In this document: positions 29,867 through 38,919 of the stretch, in pieces
How positions within the stretch are numbered: the stretch's first letter is position 1
Layout of the letters: every line of letters begins with the position of its first letter
Source of the DNA: Sanguibacter suarezii NBRC 16159
GTDB lineage: Bacteria > Actinomycetota > Actinomycetes > Actinomycetales > Cellulomonadaceae
Assembly: GCF_001552735.1 (NCBI RefSeq)
Contig: NZ_BCRT01000020.1
Span: 62,001 to 126,000, forward strand
Direction: 5' to 3'
DNA: 64,000 nt
Notes under the pieces: generated by a model
Database searches by the model: none
What the model was told of the DNA's origin: nothing
What the model saw: the letters and a program-made list of their open reading frames with translations, nothing else
Made by a program: the position numbers and the translations under genes

Positions 29867-32011
29867 TCAGATGGTGCGACCCGCGTGCTCGTCGGACGGC
29901 CCCGCAGGGGTCGTCTTCTGCACCTGCATGAGGAACTCGGCGTTGGACTTGGTGTCCTTGAGCTTGCCGAGCAGCAGCTCGATCGCCTGCTGCTGGTCGA
30001 GCGCACCCATGACGCGGCGCAGCTTGTAGATGACCCGCAGCTCGTCCTGGCCCATGAGGATCTCTTCGCGGCGCGTACCCGAGGCGTTGACGTCCACAGC
30101 CGGGAAGATCCGCTTGTCCGCGAGGGAGCGCGCCAGGCGCAGCTCCATGTTCCCGGTGCCCTTGAACTCCTCGAAGATGACCTCGTCCATCTTGGACCCG
30201 GTCTCCACCAGCGCGGAGGCGAGGATGGTGAGCGAGCCACCGTTCTCGATGTTGCGCGCCGCTCCGAAGAACCGCTTGGGCGGGTAGAGCGCCGAGGCGT
30301 CCACACCACCGGAGAGGATGCGCCCGGAGGCCGGAGCCGCCAGGTTGTAGGCCCGCGACAACCGGGTGAGGGAGTCGAGGAGCACCACGACGTCCTGGCC
30401 CAGCTCGACCAGGCGCTTGGCCCGCTCGATCGCCAGCTCGGCGACGATGGTGTGGTCGGAGGCGGGGCGGTCGAAGGTCGAGGCGATGACCTCGCCCTTG
30501 ACCGTGCGCTCCATGTCGGTGACCTCTTCAGGCCGCTCGTCCACGAGCACGACCATGAGGTGGACCTCAGGGTTGTTCATCGTGATGGCGTTGGCGATCT
30601 GCTGCATGATGATCGTCTTGCCGGCCTTGGGCGGCGCGACGATCAGGCCACGCTGGCCCTTGCCGATCGGGGCGACGATGTCGATGACTCGCGGCGTCAG
30701 ACGCGTCGGGTCACCGGTCTCCAGGCGCAGACGCTCCTGCGGGTACAGCGGCGTGAGCTTGGCGAAGTCGGGGCGCGTGCGCGCCTCCTCCGGAGGCATG
30801 CCGTTGACCGAGTCGAGACGGATGAGCGCGTTGTACTTCGACCGACCGGCGGTCGCCTGGCCGCTCGTGTCGCCCTCGCGGGGCTGACGCACCGCACCGG
30901 TGATGGCGTCTCCGCGCCGCAGGCCCGACTTCTTGACCTGGCTCAGGGAGACGTAGACGTCGTTCTGACCGGGCAGGTAGCCCGACGTCCGGACGAAGGC
31001 GTAGCTGTCGAGGATGTCGAGGATGCCGGCCACGGGGAGCAGCACGTCGTCCTCGCGGACCTCGATCTCCTCGAAGGCGAGGTCCGCAGCACCGCCACGG
31101 GTACGCCCGCGCTTGGTGTTGCGGTCACGGTCACGGTCGCGGAACCGGTCGCGTCCGCGACGGCGGCGGCCGCCGCCTTCCTCGTCCTCGAAGCCCGCGC
31201 TGCGGTCAGGGCCGTTGCCGCGGTCGTTCTGACGCTGACCGTCGGCCTGCTGACGCTGGCCGTCGCCCTGCTGGCGCTGCGGGTCGTTCTGGCCACCGCG
31301 CTGGCGTCCGCCCTGGGACTGGCCGCCCTGTCGCTGCTGGTCGTTCTGACGCTGACCGTCACGCTGCTGCCCGTCACGCTGGTCGCTCTGACGCTGACCG
31401 TCGCGCTGCTGGCCGTCTGCGCTCGTGCGACCTGCGTCGTCGGACGCCGCACGAGAGCTCTGGGTGGCGGGAGCGCCGTCGACCGGCGCGCCGGCTCCGC
31501 GGGCGGCGCGGCGCGAGCCACGCTCGCGGACCGGGCGGTCGGGAAGCGTCACGTCGACGACGGCGGCCGCTGCGCGAGCAGCGCGGTCGTCTGCGGTCTC
31601 CCCGGCAGCCAGGCGCACGTCAGCGCGGTCGGCACGGATCCGGTCGGCGCGCACAGGCACGTCGAGGGAGGCGACGGCCCGAGCGGCACGCGCCGCGGCG
31701 TCGTCCTCTCGGGACCTGGTCGGCTCGGCCGGCTCGGTCGTCCCAGCAACCGGGCGCGAGGACGCGGACTTCGTCGAGGTCGTCGGTGCAGAGGCAGGCT
31801 CGGAAGCCTTGGCGGGACGGCTCGCGCCGCCGCCCTGCGTCGCCTTGATGGCGTCGACAAGATCGCTCTTGCGCATCTTGGACGTGCCCTTCACGCCGAG
31901 CTGAGAGGCCAGGGCCTGCAGCTCAGGCAGTCGCAGCGCAGAGATCGCGCCGGTACGGGCAGAGCCACCAGCAGCGTTGCTGCTCGCGGTGGCGTCGATG
32001 GTTTCAGTCAC
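29867..32011 (-). CDS. rho: Transcription termination factor Rho with long disordered insert
   Basis: A 714-residue Rho, nearly 300 residues longer than the E. coli protein (419). An N-terminal SAP-like helical part ([30 protein letters not shown]) is followed by about 230 residues of low complexity, first Ala/Asp-rich and then with Gln/Arg/Gly/Asp near-repeats ([17 protein letters not shown]) and an [16 protein letters not shown] basic tract. The RNA-binding domain ([24 protein letters not shown]) and the ATPase core with P-loop PPKAGKTI follow. The GTG at 32011 has a GAAGGG site six bases upstream; an in-frame upstream extension has none. High-GC Gram-positive Rho proteins typically carry such inserts, which bind RNA and permit termination on structured transcripts. 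Confidence 0.95.
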   Translation of the reverse strand: MTETIDATASSNAAGGSARTGAISALRLPELQALASQLGVKGTSKMRKSDLVDAIKATQGGGASRPAKASEPASAPTTSTKSASSRPVAGTTEPAEPTRSREDDAAARAARAVASLDVPVRADRIRADRADVRLAAGETADDRAARAAAAVVDVTLPDRPVRERGSRRAARGAGAPVDGAPATQSSRAASDDAGRTSADGQQRDGQRQSDQRDGQQRDGQRQNDQQRQGGQSQGGRQRGGQNDPQRQQGDGQRQQADGQRQNDRGNGPDRSAGFEDEEGGGRRRRGRDRFRDRDRDRNTKRGRTRGGAADLAFEEIEVREDDVLLPVAGILDILDSYAFVRTSGYLPGQNDVYVSLSQVKKSGLRRGDAITGAVRQPREGDTSGQATAGRSKYNALIRLDSVNGMPPEEARTRPDFAKLTPLYPQERLRLETGDPTRLTPRVIDIVAPIGKGQRGLIVAPPKAGKTIIMQQIANAITMNNPEVHLMVVLVDERPEEVTDMERTVKGEVIASTFDRPASDHTIVAELAIERAKRLVELGQDVVVLLDSLTRLSRAYNLAAPASGRILSGGVDASALYPPKRFFGAARNIENGGSLTILASALVETGSKMDEVIFEEFKGTGNMELRLARSLADKRIFPAVDVNASGTRREEILMGQDELRVIYKLRRVMGALDQQQAIELLLGKLKDTKSNAEFLMQVQKTTPAGPSDEHAGRTI

Positions 32012-32399
32012 GAAGGACCCTTCCCCTCGTTCACAGTCCGCGCGTCGAAGGCTGACGGACTGCGTGCGGTCGACGTCCGGCACTGAGGCGGCCGGTACGT
32101 AGTACGAACACACGTCACGCCGGGACGGCGCAACGAGAGATGACACGTGTTCGGATTGTTTCCCCTGTGGTGCCGACTGGATACCCACCACGACCGTCCG
32201 CGCAGATCTGGACTTCCGACGACCTCGAATGATCAACGAGAGATGATCTGCATCAACGGAGATGACCTGTGGAGCGAGACTCGGTGATTTCAGTGGCGCA
32301 CTCGCCCGGCGACTGCCGGGAGCTGCGGGAAACTTTCCCCACTATAACACCCGACCAGGCTGTGCCTACCGCGCATTTGCACGTGTCTGAGCACACGCG
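32012..32399 (-). promoter_or_regulatory. 388-bp rho-thrB gap: long rho leader with -10 box
   Basis: No gene is visible here. On the minus strand TATAGT (32346-32341) is a good -10 box without a clear -35; transcription from it would give a leader of about 320 bases before rho. The 13-bp palindrome GGGAAACTTTCCC (32327-32339) lies at the expected start site. Long leaders are common for rho, which often regulates its own termination. Confidence 0.5.
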
Positions 32400-33323
32400 T
32401 CACAGTCGTTCAGCGACCGCCCCGACGGAGTCGACGCCCGGCTGCAGCGCGCTCCAGCGCCGCGACCCACCGACAAGATCGTCGACCGCGGCGGCGACCC
32501 GCTCCCGGTCGGCGACCGGGTGCAGTGCGAGCACCGTGGGGCCTGCGCCCGAGACGGTCGCCGCGATGCCCTGCTCGCGCAGCCCGCGGACCAGCTCCCA
32601 GGTGCTCGCCATGACGCCGGAGCGGTACTCCTGGTGCAGCCTGTCCTCGGTCGCGTCGAAGAGCAGCGCCGGTTCCTGCGCCAGGGCGTGGACGAGCAGC
32701 GCGGACCGGCCGGCGTTGAAGGACGCGTCGGCGTGCGGCACCGTCGCCGGCAGCACCCCGCGTGCCGCGCGGGTGGCCAGCCGGGTGGTCGGCACCACGA
32801 GGGTGGGTTCGATGCCCGGGTGGATCTGCAGCCGCGCCGCCTGCGGACCGGCGCCAGCCCTGCTCCAGGCCACCGTCGCGCCGCCGTAGATCGCCGGTGC
32901 GGCGTTGTCCGGGTGGCCTTCGAGCTCGGTGGCCAGCGCGAGGATCGTCGCGTCGTCCAGGCCGGACGGGTCAGCCACGAGCTCCCGGGCGGCGAGCAGC
33001 CCAGCCACCACCGCAGCGGCGGAGGACCCCATCCCCCGCCCGTGCGGGATGCGGTTGGTGCATGTCAGGTGCAGGCCGGTGCGCGGGGCGCCGACGTGGT
33101 CGAGGGCGATCCGCAGGGCGCGCACCACGAGGTGCCGCTCGTCGTCGGGCACCTCGCCGGCGCCCTCGCCGGTCACGTCGACGCGGACCTCGGAGCTGCC
33201 GACGGCGCGGACCTCGAGGACGTCGTGGTACGCCAGGGCCAGCCCGAGCGCGTCGAAGCCTGGTCCCAGGTTCGCGCTCGTGGCAGGCACCCGGACGCGG
33301 ACGTGATCTGCTCCCAGCTGCAT
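32400..33323 (-). CDS. thrB: Homoserine kinase
   Basis: A 307-residue GHMP kinase. The N-terminal VPATSANLGPGFDALGLAL and the phosphate-binding loop PHGRGMGSSAAAVV (about 90-103) are complete, as is the C-terminal VSGAGPTVLAL. It phosphorylates L-homoserine to O-phosphohomoserine, the substrate of ThrC, which is encoded 10 bp upstream. It is the last gene of the hom-thrC-thrB operon. Confidence 0.97.
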   Translation of the reverse strand: MQLGADHVRVRVPATSANLGPGFDALGLALAYHDVLEVRAVGSSEVRVDVTGEGAGEVPDDERHLVVRALRIALDHVGAPRTGLHLTCTNRIPHGRGMGSSAAAVVAGLLAARELVADPSGLDDATILALATELEGHPDNAAPAIYGGATVAWSRAGAGPQAARLQIHPGIEPTLVVPTTRLATRAARGVLPATVPHADASFNAGRSALLVHALAQEPALLFDATEDRLHQEYRSGVMASTWELVRGLREQGIAATVSGAGPTVLALHPVADRERVAAAVDDLVGGSRRWSALQPGVDSVGAVAERL

Positions 33324-33333
33324 GGCGGCCCGC

Positions 33334-34404
33334 TCAGACGAGCTCGAGCGCGGCGGCGATCGACATGACGTCGGCCGTGACGCGCTCGGGGACCACGTCG
33401 GAGCCGTCCGCGGTGCGCAGGGCCCACTGCGGGTCCTTGAGCCCGTGCCCGGTGACGGTCACCACGATGCGTGCCCCTGCCGGCACCAGACCGCGGCGCG
33501 CGCGGGACAGGATCCCGGCGACCCCGGCGGCTGAGGCCGGCTCGACGAAGACCCCGACCTCGGCGGACAGGATGCGGTGGGCGGTGAGGATCTCCTCGTC
33601 CGTGACCGACTCGATGACCCCGCCGGAGGTGTCGCGGGCCTCGACGGCCTGCTCCCAGGAGGCGGGGTTGCCGATGCGGATCGCGGTCGCGATGGTCTCG
33701 GGCTCGGTGATCGGGTGCCCGGCCACGATCGGCGCGGACCCGGCGGCCTGGAAGCCCCACATCTGCGGGCGGCGGGTGGCGATACCGGCCTCGGCGTACT
33801 CGGTGTAGCCCTTCCAGTACGCGGTGATGTTGCCGGCGTTGCCGACGGGGAGCGCGTGGATGTCGGGGGCGTCGCCCAGCACGTCCACGATCTCGAAGGA
33901 TGCCGTCTTCTGACCCTGGATGCGGTCAGGGTTGACGGAGTTGACCAGCTCGACCGGGTAGGAGTCGGCGAGCTTGCGCGCAGCCACCAGGCAGTCGTCG
34001 AAGTTGCCGTCGACCTGCAGCAGCGTCGCGCCGTGGGCGATCGCCTGGCTGAGCTTGCCCATGGCGATCTTGCCGTCCGGCACGAGCACCGCGCAGCGCA
34101 TCCCGGCCGCGACCGCGTAGGCGGCCGCCGAGGCGGAGGTGTTGCCGGTCGAGGCGCACACGACGACCTCGGCGCCCTTGTGCTTGGCGGCCGAGATCGC
34201 GGTGGTCATACCGCGGTCCTTGAAGGAACCGGTCGGGTTCATGCCCTCGACCTTGAGGAACACCTCAGCGCCGGTCAGCGCGGACAGCGCGGGGGCGGGC
34301 ACCAACGGCGTGCCACCCTCACCGAGGGTGACGATGTGCGTCGTCAGGTGCTCGGGGAGCAGGTCGGCGTACTCGCGGATGATGCCTTGCCACACGTGAG
34401 CCAT
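33334..34404 (-). CDS. thrC: Threonine synthase
   Basis: A 356-residue PLP enzyme of the short, actinobacterial class. The Schiff-base Lys is in [12 protein letters not shown] (about residue 62), and the phosphate-binding glycine stretch [12 protein letters not shown] (about 188) is intact. It converts O-phosphohomoserine to threonine. Its ATG shares one base with the hom stop codon, so translation is coupled. Confidence 0.97.
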   Translation of the reverse strand: MAHVWQGIIREYADLLPEHLTTHIVTLGEGGTPLVPAPALSALTGAEVFLKVEGMNPTGSFKDRGMTTAISAAKHKGAEVVVCASTGNTSASAAAYAVAAGMRCAVLVPDGKIAMGKLSQAIAHGATLLQVDGNFDDCLVAARKLADSYPVELVNSVNPDRIQGQKTASFEIVDVLGDAPDIHALPVGNAGNITAYWKGYTEYAEAGIATRRPQMWGFQAAGSAPIVAGHPITEPETIATAIRIGNPASWEQAVEARDTSGGVIESVTDEEILTAHRILSAEVGVFVEPASAAGVAGILSRARRGLVPAGARIVVTVTGHGLKDPQWALRTADGSDVVPERVTADVMSIAAALELV

Positions 34405-35720
34405 CAGGATCCTTCAACTCGGAGAACGGACATGACGTCCTGGACGGCGTCCAGGTCAGCGATCGCGGCCACGGTCTGGGCCAGTGCGGACTCGGCCGCG
34501 TGGTGGGTGGTGATGACGAGCAGGGCCGCCGTCGCAGCCTCGTCGGCCGCTCCGGTCCCGGCGCCGGGCAGCGCCACCTGGCGCACGGCCTCGATGGACA
34601 CCCCGGCGGCGGAGACCACCTGGGCGACCTGGGCGAGCACACCGGGCCGGTCGGAGACGGCCAGACGCATCTGGTACCGGGTGGTGGACGTGGCCGGGTC
34701 GGCGATGGGCAGGCTCGCGTAGTGCGACTCCGCCGGACCCTTGCCGCCGAGCACGCGGTGGCGTGCGACGGACACGACGTCGCCCAGCACGGCCGAGGCG
34801 GTCGGCGCGCCGCCCGCCCCGCGTCCGTAGAACATGAGCTCACCGGCGGCCTCGGCCTCGATGAACACCGCGTTGAACGCCCCGCGCACCCCCGCCAGAG
34901 GGTGGTCCAGCGGCACCAGCGCGGGGTGCACCCGGGCGGAGACGCCGTCGTCGGTGGCCTCGCAGATGGCAAGCAGCTTGATGACGTGACCGGTCTGCTT
35001 TGCCCAGGCGACGTCGTCGGCGGTGACGGCGGTGATGCCCTCGCGGTAGACGTCGTCGAGGGTCACGCGGGTGTGGAAGGCGAGGGAGGCGAGGATCGCG
35101 GCCTTGGCCGCGGCGTCGAAGCCCTCGACGTCTGCGGTCGGGTCGGCCTCGGCGTAGCCGAGCTCCTGCGCCTGGCGCACTGCCTCGTCGAAGGCCAGCC
35201 CGTGGGTGGCCATCTGGTCGAGGACGTAGTTCGTCGTGCCGTTGACGATGCCGAGCACGCGCTGCACGCGGTCACCGGTGAGGGACTCGCGGATGGGGCG
35301 CACGATCGGGATCGCCCCGGCCACGGCGGCCTCGTAGTAGACGTCGACGCCGGCCTCGTCGGCCGCGCGGTACAGGGTGGGTCCGTCCTCGGCGAGCAGC
35401 GCCTTGTTCGCGGTGACCACGGAGGCCCCCGAGGCGATGGCGTGCAGCAGCAGCGTGCGCGCCGGCTCGATGCCACCCATGACCTCGATGACGATGTCCG
35501 CCTGCTCGACGAGAGACCGGGCGTCCTCGGTCAGCAGCGCCGGGTCGATGACCGCGTCACGCGGGGCGGAGGCGTCCCGCACTGCGATCCCGACGAGATC
35601 GAGGGGCGCGCCCACGCGGGAGGCGAGGTCACCGGCTTGCTCGATGAGCAACCGCGCGACCTGGGTCCCGACGACGCCACATCCGAGCAGTGCGACGCGG
35701 AGCGCCGATGGTGCGGGCAC
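34404..35720 (-). CDS. hom: Homoserine dehydrogenase
   Basis: A 438-residue enzyme with the NAD(P)-binding GCGVVGTQV near residue 13, the catalytic core ([36 protein letters not shown]) and a C-terminal ACT domain ([25 protein letters not shown]) for threonine feedback inhibition. It reduces aspartate semialdehyde to homoserine. The start is GTG with an AAGGGTGG site. In many actinobacteria hom follows lysA directly; here a haem operon separates the two. Two perfect palindromes lie upstream. Confidence 0.96.
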   Translation of the reverse strand: MPAPSALRVALLGCGVVGTQVARLLIEQAGDLASRVGAPLDLVGIAVRDASAPRDAVIDPALLTEDARSLVEQADIVIEVMGGIEPARTLLLHAIASGASVVTANKALLAEDGPTLYRAADEAGVDVYYEAAVAGAIPIVRPIRESLTGDRVQRVLGIVNGTTNYVLDQMATHGLAFDEAVRQAQELGYAEADPTADVEGFDAAAKAAILASLAFHTRVTLDDVYREGITAVTADDVAWAKQTGHVIKLLAICEATDDGVSARVHPALVPLDHPLAGVRGAFNAVFIEAEAAGELMFYGRGAGGAPTASAVLGDVVSVARHRVLGGKGPAESHYASLPIADPATSTTRYQMRLAVSDRPGVLAQVAQVVSAAGVSIEAVRQVALPGAGTGAADEAATAALLVITTHHAAESALAQTVAAIADLDAVQDVMSVLRVEGS

Positions 35721-35751
35721 AGGAGGCCACCCTTCAGGTCATGGGAGATCA

Positions 35752-35798
35752 CGCGGTGAGATCACCGCGCCCGGTCCTGCGGCACGTCCTAGGACGTG
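35752..35798. promoter_or_regulatory. Two palindromes upstream of hom
   Basis: CGCGGTGA-GA-TCACCGCG (35752-35769) and the perfect 16-mer CACGTCCTAGGACGTG (35783-35798) lie 32 and 63 bases before the hom GTG. A -10-like TATCCT (minus strand, 35833-35828) just upstream would put both in the transcribed leader. They may be operators or RNA hairpins; no regulator is identified. Confidence 0.5.
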
Positions 35799-35904
35799 AC
35801 ATCCTCACGGTCGGGTGACGCCCACAGGATACGCGCTTACGCTCGGGTGGTGGTCCGCTCGTTCACGGCCCGGGCCGACTCCTGGCCATCTCGACCGCTG
35901 GACT

Positions 35905-36909
35905 TCAGCGCAGGTCGGGGTCGGCGCTGTCGTCAGGCGCGGCGTCCTGGGACGGCGTGGCGCCGGTCTGCGCCTCCTGGCGAGCGGCCTCCTCCTCGGC
36001 AGCGCGCCTGCGCTTGGCCCGCACGATACCCACCGCGATGAGCGCCCCGATGGTCAGCAGCCCGCCGACCAGGGAGAGGACGAAGGTCCGCTGCGCGGAG
36101 TCCTCCTCGGCCGGTGCGCTGTCGGGGGCGGCGGCCTCGGTCACGGCGGGCGCGTCAGTATCCGCGGTCGCCGCGTCGGTGGCCGGCTCGGTGGCTGCGT
36201 CGGTGGCCGCGTCGGTGGCGCTGTCGGTGGCCGGGTCCGTGGCGTCCTCGGACGGCACGTCCGCCGGGACCGCGGCGGCAAAGGTCACCGGTGTGAAGGT
36301 CTCGTTGGTGGCGTTCTTCACCCCGTGCGCGCCGACGGTGATGACACCGCACTGCACCTGCGCGCAGTCGACCGGCGCCGGGTTGCCCGCCCGGTCGAAG
36401 GCCTCGAACTGGGCGGCAGGGATCATCAGCTCCGTCGCCCACGTCCCGTCAGCTGCGACCACGCCGCCGTTGGCGGCGGCTGCCGTGCCCGAGCCCGGGA
36501 AGGCCACGTACCGCTGGTAGCCCTTGTTCTCGGCGCCCTCGGCGTCCGGGGCGTAGAGGTAGTCCTCCCCCGTCGCGCCACCGGCCGTGGGGCGCCACGT
36601 GCCACCGGCCTCGTCAGCGACCCACCCGAAGGTCACGTAGATGCCACCGGCGCCACCCTGCACGGACTGGAAACCGGTGCCGGCCACGGTCACCGTGGCC
36701 CCGGCCACCACCTCGGTCACGCTCGCGCCGGAGCTGTCGGTGATGGTCACCTGGGACTCGGCCGCTGCGGGACCGGCCAGCGCGAGGGAGCCCCCCGCCG
36801 CGGTGAGCGCGGCGAGCAGGCCGACCAGGACGCGGGCCGGGCGCCGGGATCCGGGGACGTCACGAGCAGGGTCACGAGGGGTGTCACGAGGGGTGTCACA
36901 CAGCGGCAC
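35905..36909 (-). CDS. Secreted, membrane-anchored Ig-like protein of the haem operon
   Basis: A 334-residue protein: signal peptide (basic residues, hydrophobic core about 27-43, GPAAAES cleavage), an Ig-like domain (about 50-205) reminiscent of neocarzinostatin-type folds (VTVAGTGFQSVQGGAGGIYVTFGW; two Cys in VDCAQVQCGVITVGAHG), an Asp/Ala/Thr repeat linker (TDAATDAATEPATDAAT), one membrane helix (about 265-287) and a charged cytoplasmic tail. Such domains accompany haem-uptake genes in actinobacteria, sometimes with HtaA domains; no HtaA domain is seen here. The GTG has AGGAGG eight bases upstream and overlaps the hmuV end by 14 bp, so it belongs to the hmuTUV operon. A role in capturing or handing over haem at the surface is inferred. 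Confidence 0.8.
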   Translation of the reverse strand: MPLCDTPRDTPRDPARDVPGSRRPARVLVGLLAALTAAGGSLALAGPAAAESQVTITDSSGASVTEVVAGATVTVAGTGFQSVQGGAGGIYVTFGWVADEAGGTWRPTAGGATGEDYLYAPDAEGAENKGYQRYVAFPGSGTAAAANGGVVAADGTWATELMIPAAQFEAFDRAGNPAPVDCAQVQCGVITVGAHGVKNATNETFTPVTFAAAVPADVPSEDATDPATDSATDAATDAATEPATDAATADTDAPAVTEAAAPDSAPAEEDSAQRTFVLSLVGGLLTIGALIAVGIVRAKRRRAAEEEAARQEAQTGATPSQDAAPDDSADPDLR

Positions 36910-37789
36910 GGGAAGGTCCTCCTGAGGAAGTGGTGCGGTCGAGGGCCACCGCGCCCGAGGGCGGGGTCGCCTGCCCGGTGGGGGCAGCCGAGCTGCGCAC
37001 CGGAAGGATGATGAGGTCGCCGGTCACCGGGTGGTCGAACACCTCGATGGGGTGGCGGTAGACCTCGCTGAGCAGCGCGCTGGTGAACACCTCGCGCGGG
37101 GCGCCGTGCCCACGCACCCGCCCGTCCTCGAGCACCGCGACCTCGTCGGCGTAGGCCGCGGCCAGGGAGAGGTCATGCAGCACGACGACGACGGCGTCAC
37201 CGGCGGCGGCCTGCGACCTCGCCTGGGTGAGCACCGCCTCCTGGTGGCGCACGTCCAGCGCGGCGGTCGGCTCGTCGAGCATGAGCACGCGGGTCTGCTG
37301 GGCCAGCACACGGGCGAAGGAGGCGCGGCCCTTCTCCCCGCCCGAGAGGGTGGGGAACAGCCGCGGCGCGAGGTGGGCGACGTCCCCGATCTCCAGGGAC
37401 AGCGCGACGACGGCGTCGTCGTCGTCCTCCTCGGGGCGTCCGCGCCACGGGGCGCGGCCCATCGTCACGACGTCGAGCACGGAGAACGGGAAGGACAGCC
37501 GCTGCTCCTGGAGCAGGACGGCTCGCCGGCGCGCGAGCTCGGCGAGCTTGAGCCGGTGCAGGTCCTCCCCGTTGAGCAGCACGGTGCCGGCATCCGGCTC
37601 GATGTCTCCGGCCAGCACGGAGAGAAGCGTCGACTTGCCTGCCCCGTTGGGGCCGACCAGGGCGAGCACCTGACCGGCGTGGACGGCGAAGTCCACGTCG
37701 GTGACGATCGGTGTGCCGTCGAAGGAGACGCTCACCCCGCGGGCCTGCAGGACCGGTGCGGCGGCGGCCGGCGCGGCGTCGGGCGTCAT
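36896..37789 (-). CDS. hmuV: Haem ABC transporter ATP-binding protein
   Basis: A 297-residue ATPase of the FecE/HmuV type. Walker A is GPNGAGKST, the signature is LSGGEKGRASFARVLA (in which E-K-G replaces the usual QRVR-like continuation), and Walker B is VLMLDEPTAALD. The last 30 residues are an unstructured Ser/Pro/Thr tail. The ATG at 37789 has AGGAGG six bases upstream; another ATG six bases earlier would abut the ribosome-binding site. Its start overlaps the hmuU stop by 4 bp. Confidence 0.93.
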   Translation of the reverse strand: MTPDAAPAAAAPVLQARGVSVSFDGTPIVTDVDFAVHAGQVLALVGPNGAGKSTLLSVLAGDIEPDAGTVLLNGEDLHRLKLAELARRRAVLLQEQRLSFPFSVLDVVTMGRAPWRGRPEEDDDDAVVALSLEIGDVAHLAPRLFPTLSGGEKGRASFARVLAQQTRVLMLDEPTAALDVRHQEAVLTQARSQAAAGDAVVVVLHDLSLAAAYADEVAVLEDGRVRGHGAPREVFTSALLSEVYRHPIEVFDHPVTGDLIILPVRSSAAPTGQATPPSGAVALDRTTSSGGPSRAAV

Positions 37790-38919
37790 GCCCATCCTCC
37801 TGAGGTGCGACGGGTGCGGCGGATCAGCCAGAAGAAGAAGGGACCGCCCACCAGGGCGGTCAGCATGCCGATCGGCAGGTCGGCGTAGGGCACCGCGGTG
37901 CGGGCGACGAGGTCGGCTCCGAGCAGCAGCACCGCGCCGCCGAGCGCGCTGGCCGGCAGCAGCACCCGGTGGCCGGGACCGACGAGCATGCGGATGAGGT
38001 GCGGCACGACGAGGCCGACGAAGGCGATGATCCCGCAGAAGGCGACGGCTGCGGCGGTGAGCAGGGCGACCAGCACGACGCTGACGATGCGCAACCGCTC
38101 GACGTCGACGCCGAGGTGGCGCGCCGAGCGCTCCCCGAGGGAGAGCAGGTCGAGGCGACGCGAGAGCAGGAACACCCCGACGAGGCCGACCGCCACGAGC
38201 GGCGCGACGACGCCGACGTACTGCCAGCGCGTGCCGTTGAGGCTGCCCAGCTGCCAGAAGACGATCTGCTCGCGGGACTGGGTGTCGCCGAGGAAGGTGA
38301 GGAAGGCGATCCCGGCTCCGCACATGGCGTTGACCGCGACGCCGGTGAGCACGAGGGTCACCACCTCGGTCCGGCCCTGGGAGCGGGAGACGAAGTACAC
38401 GAGCAAGGTGGTCAGCAGACCCCCGACGAAGGCGAAGGTCGCCACCGTCCAGGACCCGAAGAAGGTCCAGCCGAAGACGATGACCAGGCACGCGGCCATC
38501 GCCGCGCCGGCCGAGACGCCGACGACGCCCGGGTCGGCGAGCGGGTTGCCGAAGACACCCTGCATGAGCGCACCGGCCGAGGCCAGGGCCGCTCCGACGA
38601 GGACGGCGAGCACGACCCGCGGGAAGCGGATGGTCCACAGCGCGGCGTCGCCGTTGGGGTGGCTGGGCATGGGGCCGATGTCCAGACCGATCCGGTGCAG
38701 GATCGACCCGACCACCTCGGCGGCCGGCACGTGCAGCTGCCCGATCCCGGCCGAGACGACGGACAGCGTGACCAGCGCGACCGCCAGCACGGTGAAGAGC
38801 AGTCCCACGCCGACGGTGCGCCGGGTCCCGCTCGTGCCCTTCGCGCCAGAGGCGCTGGGCGCCGTGGGCACCGCGGGAGCGGGGGTCGGCGCGACGGGCG
38901 CCGTGCGGGCGGTGGTCAT
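37786..38919 (-). CDS. hmuU: Haem ABC transporter permease (FecCD family)
   Basis: A 377-residue permease with about ten membrane helices, the arrangement of BtuC/FecCD/HmuU. Characteristic segments are RFPRVVLAVLVGAALASAGALMQGVFGNPLADPGVVG and FCGIIAFVGLVVPHLIRMLVG. The first about 30 residues are Ala/Pro-rich. It forms the dimeric channel with HmuV and overlaps both neighbours by 4 bp. Confidence 0.94.
   Translation of the reverse strand: MTTARTAPVAPTPAPAVPTAPSASGAKGTSGTRRTVGVGLLFTVLAVALVTLSVVSAGIGQLHVPAAEVVGSILHRIGLDIGPMPSHPNGDAALWTIRFPRVVLAVLVGAALASAGALMQGVFGNPLADPGVVGVSAGAAMAACLVIVFGWTFFGSWTVATFAFVGGLLTTLLVYFVSRSQGRTEVVTLVLTGVAVNAMCGAGIAFLTFLGDTQSREQIVFWQLGSLNGTRWQYVGVVAPLVAVGLVGVFLLSRRLDLLSLGERSARHLGVDVERLRIVSVVLVALLTAAAVAFCGIIAFVGLVVPHLIRMLVGPGHRVLLPASALGGAVLLLGADLVARTAVPYADLPIGMLTALVGGPFFFWLIRRTRRTSGGWA

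Noticed and set aside
32011-32236. Longer rho start at 32236
   Set aside because: The extra 75 residues have no ribosome-binding site and no family similarity, and they lie in the leader downstream of the TATAGT box.
36909-38638. 580-residue version of the hmuV frame
   Set aside because: The N-terminal half is Arg/Gly-rich shadow of hmuU. The ATG at 37789 has AGGAGG and gives a complete ATPase.
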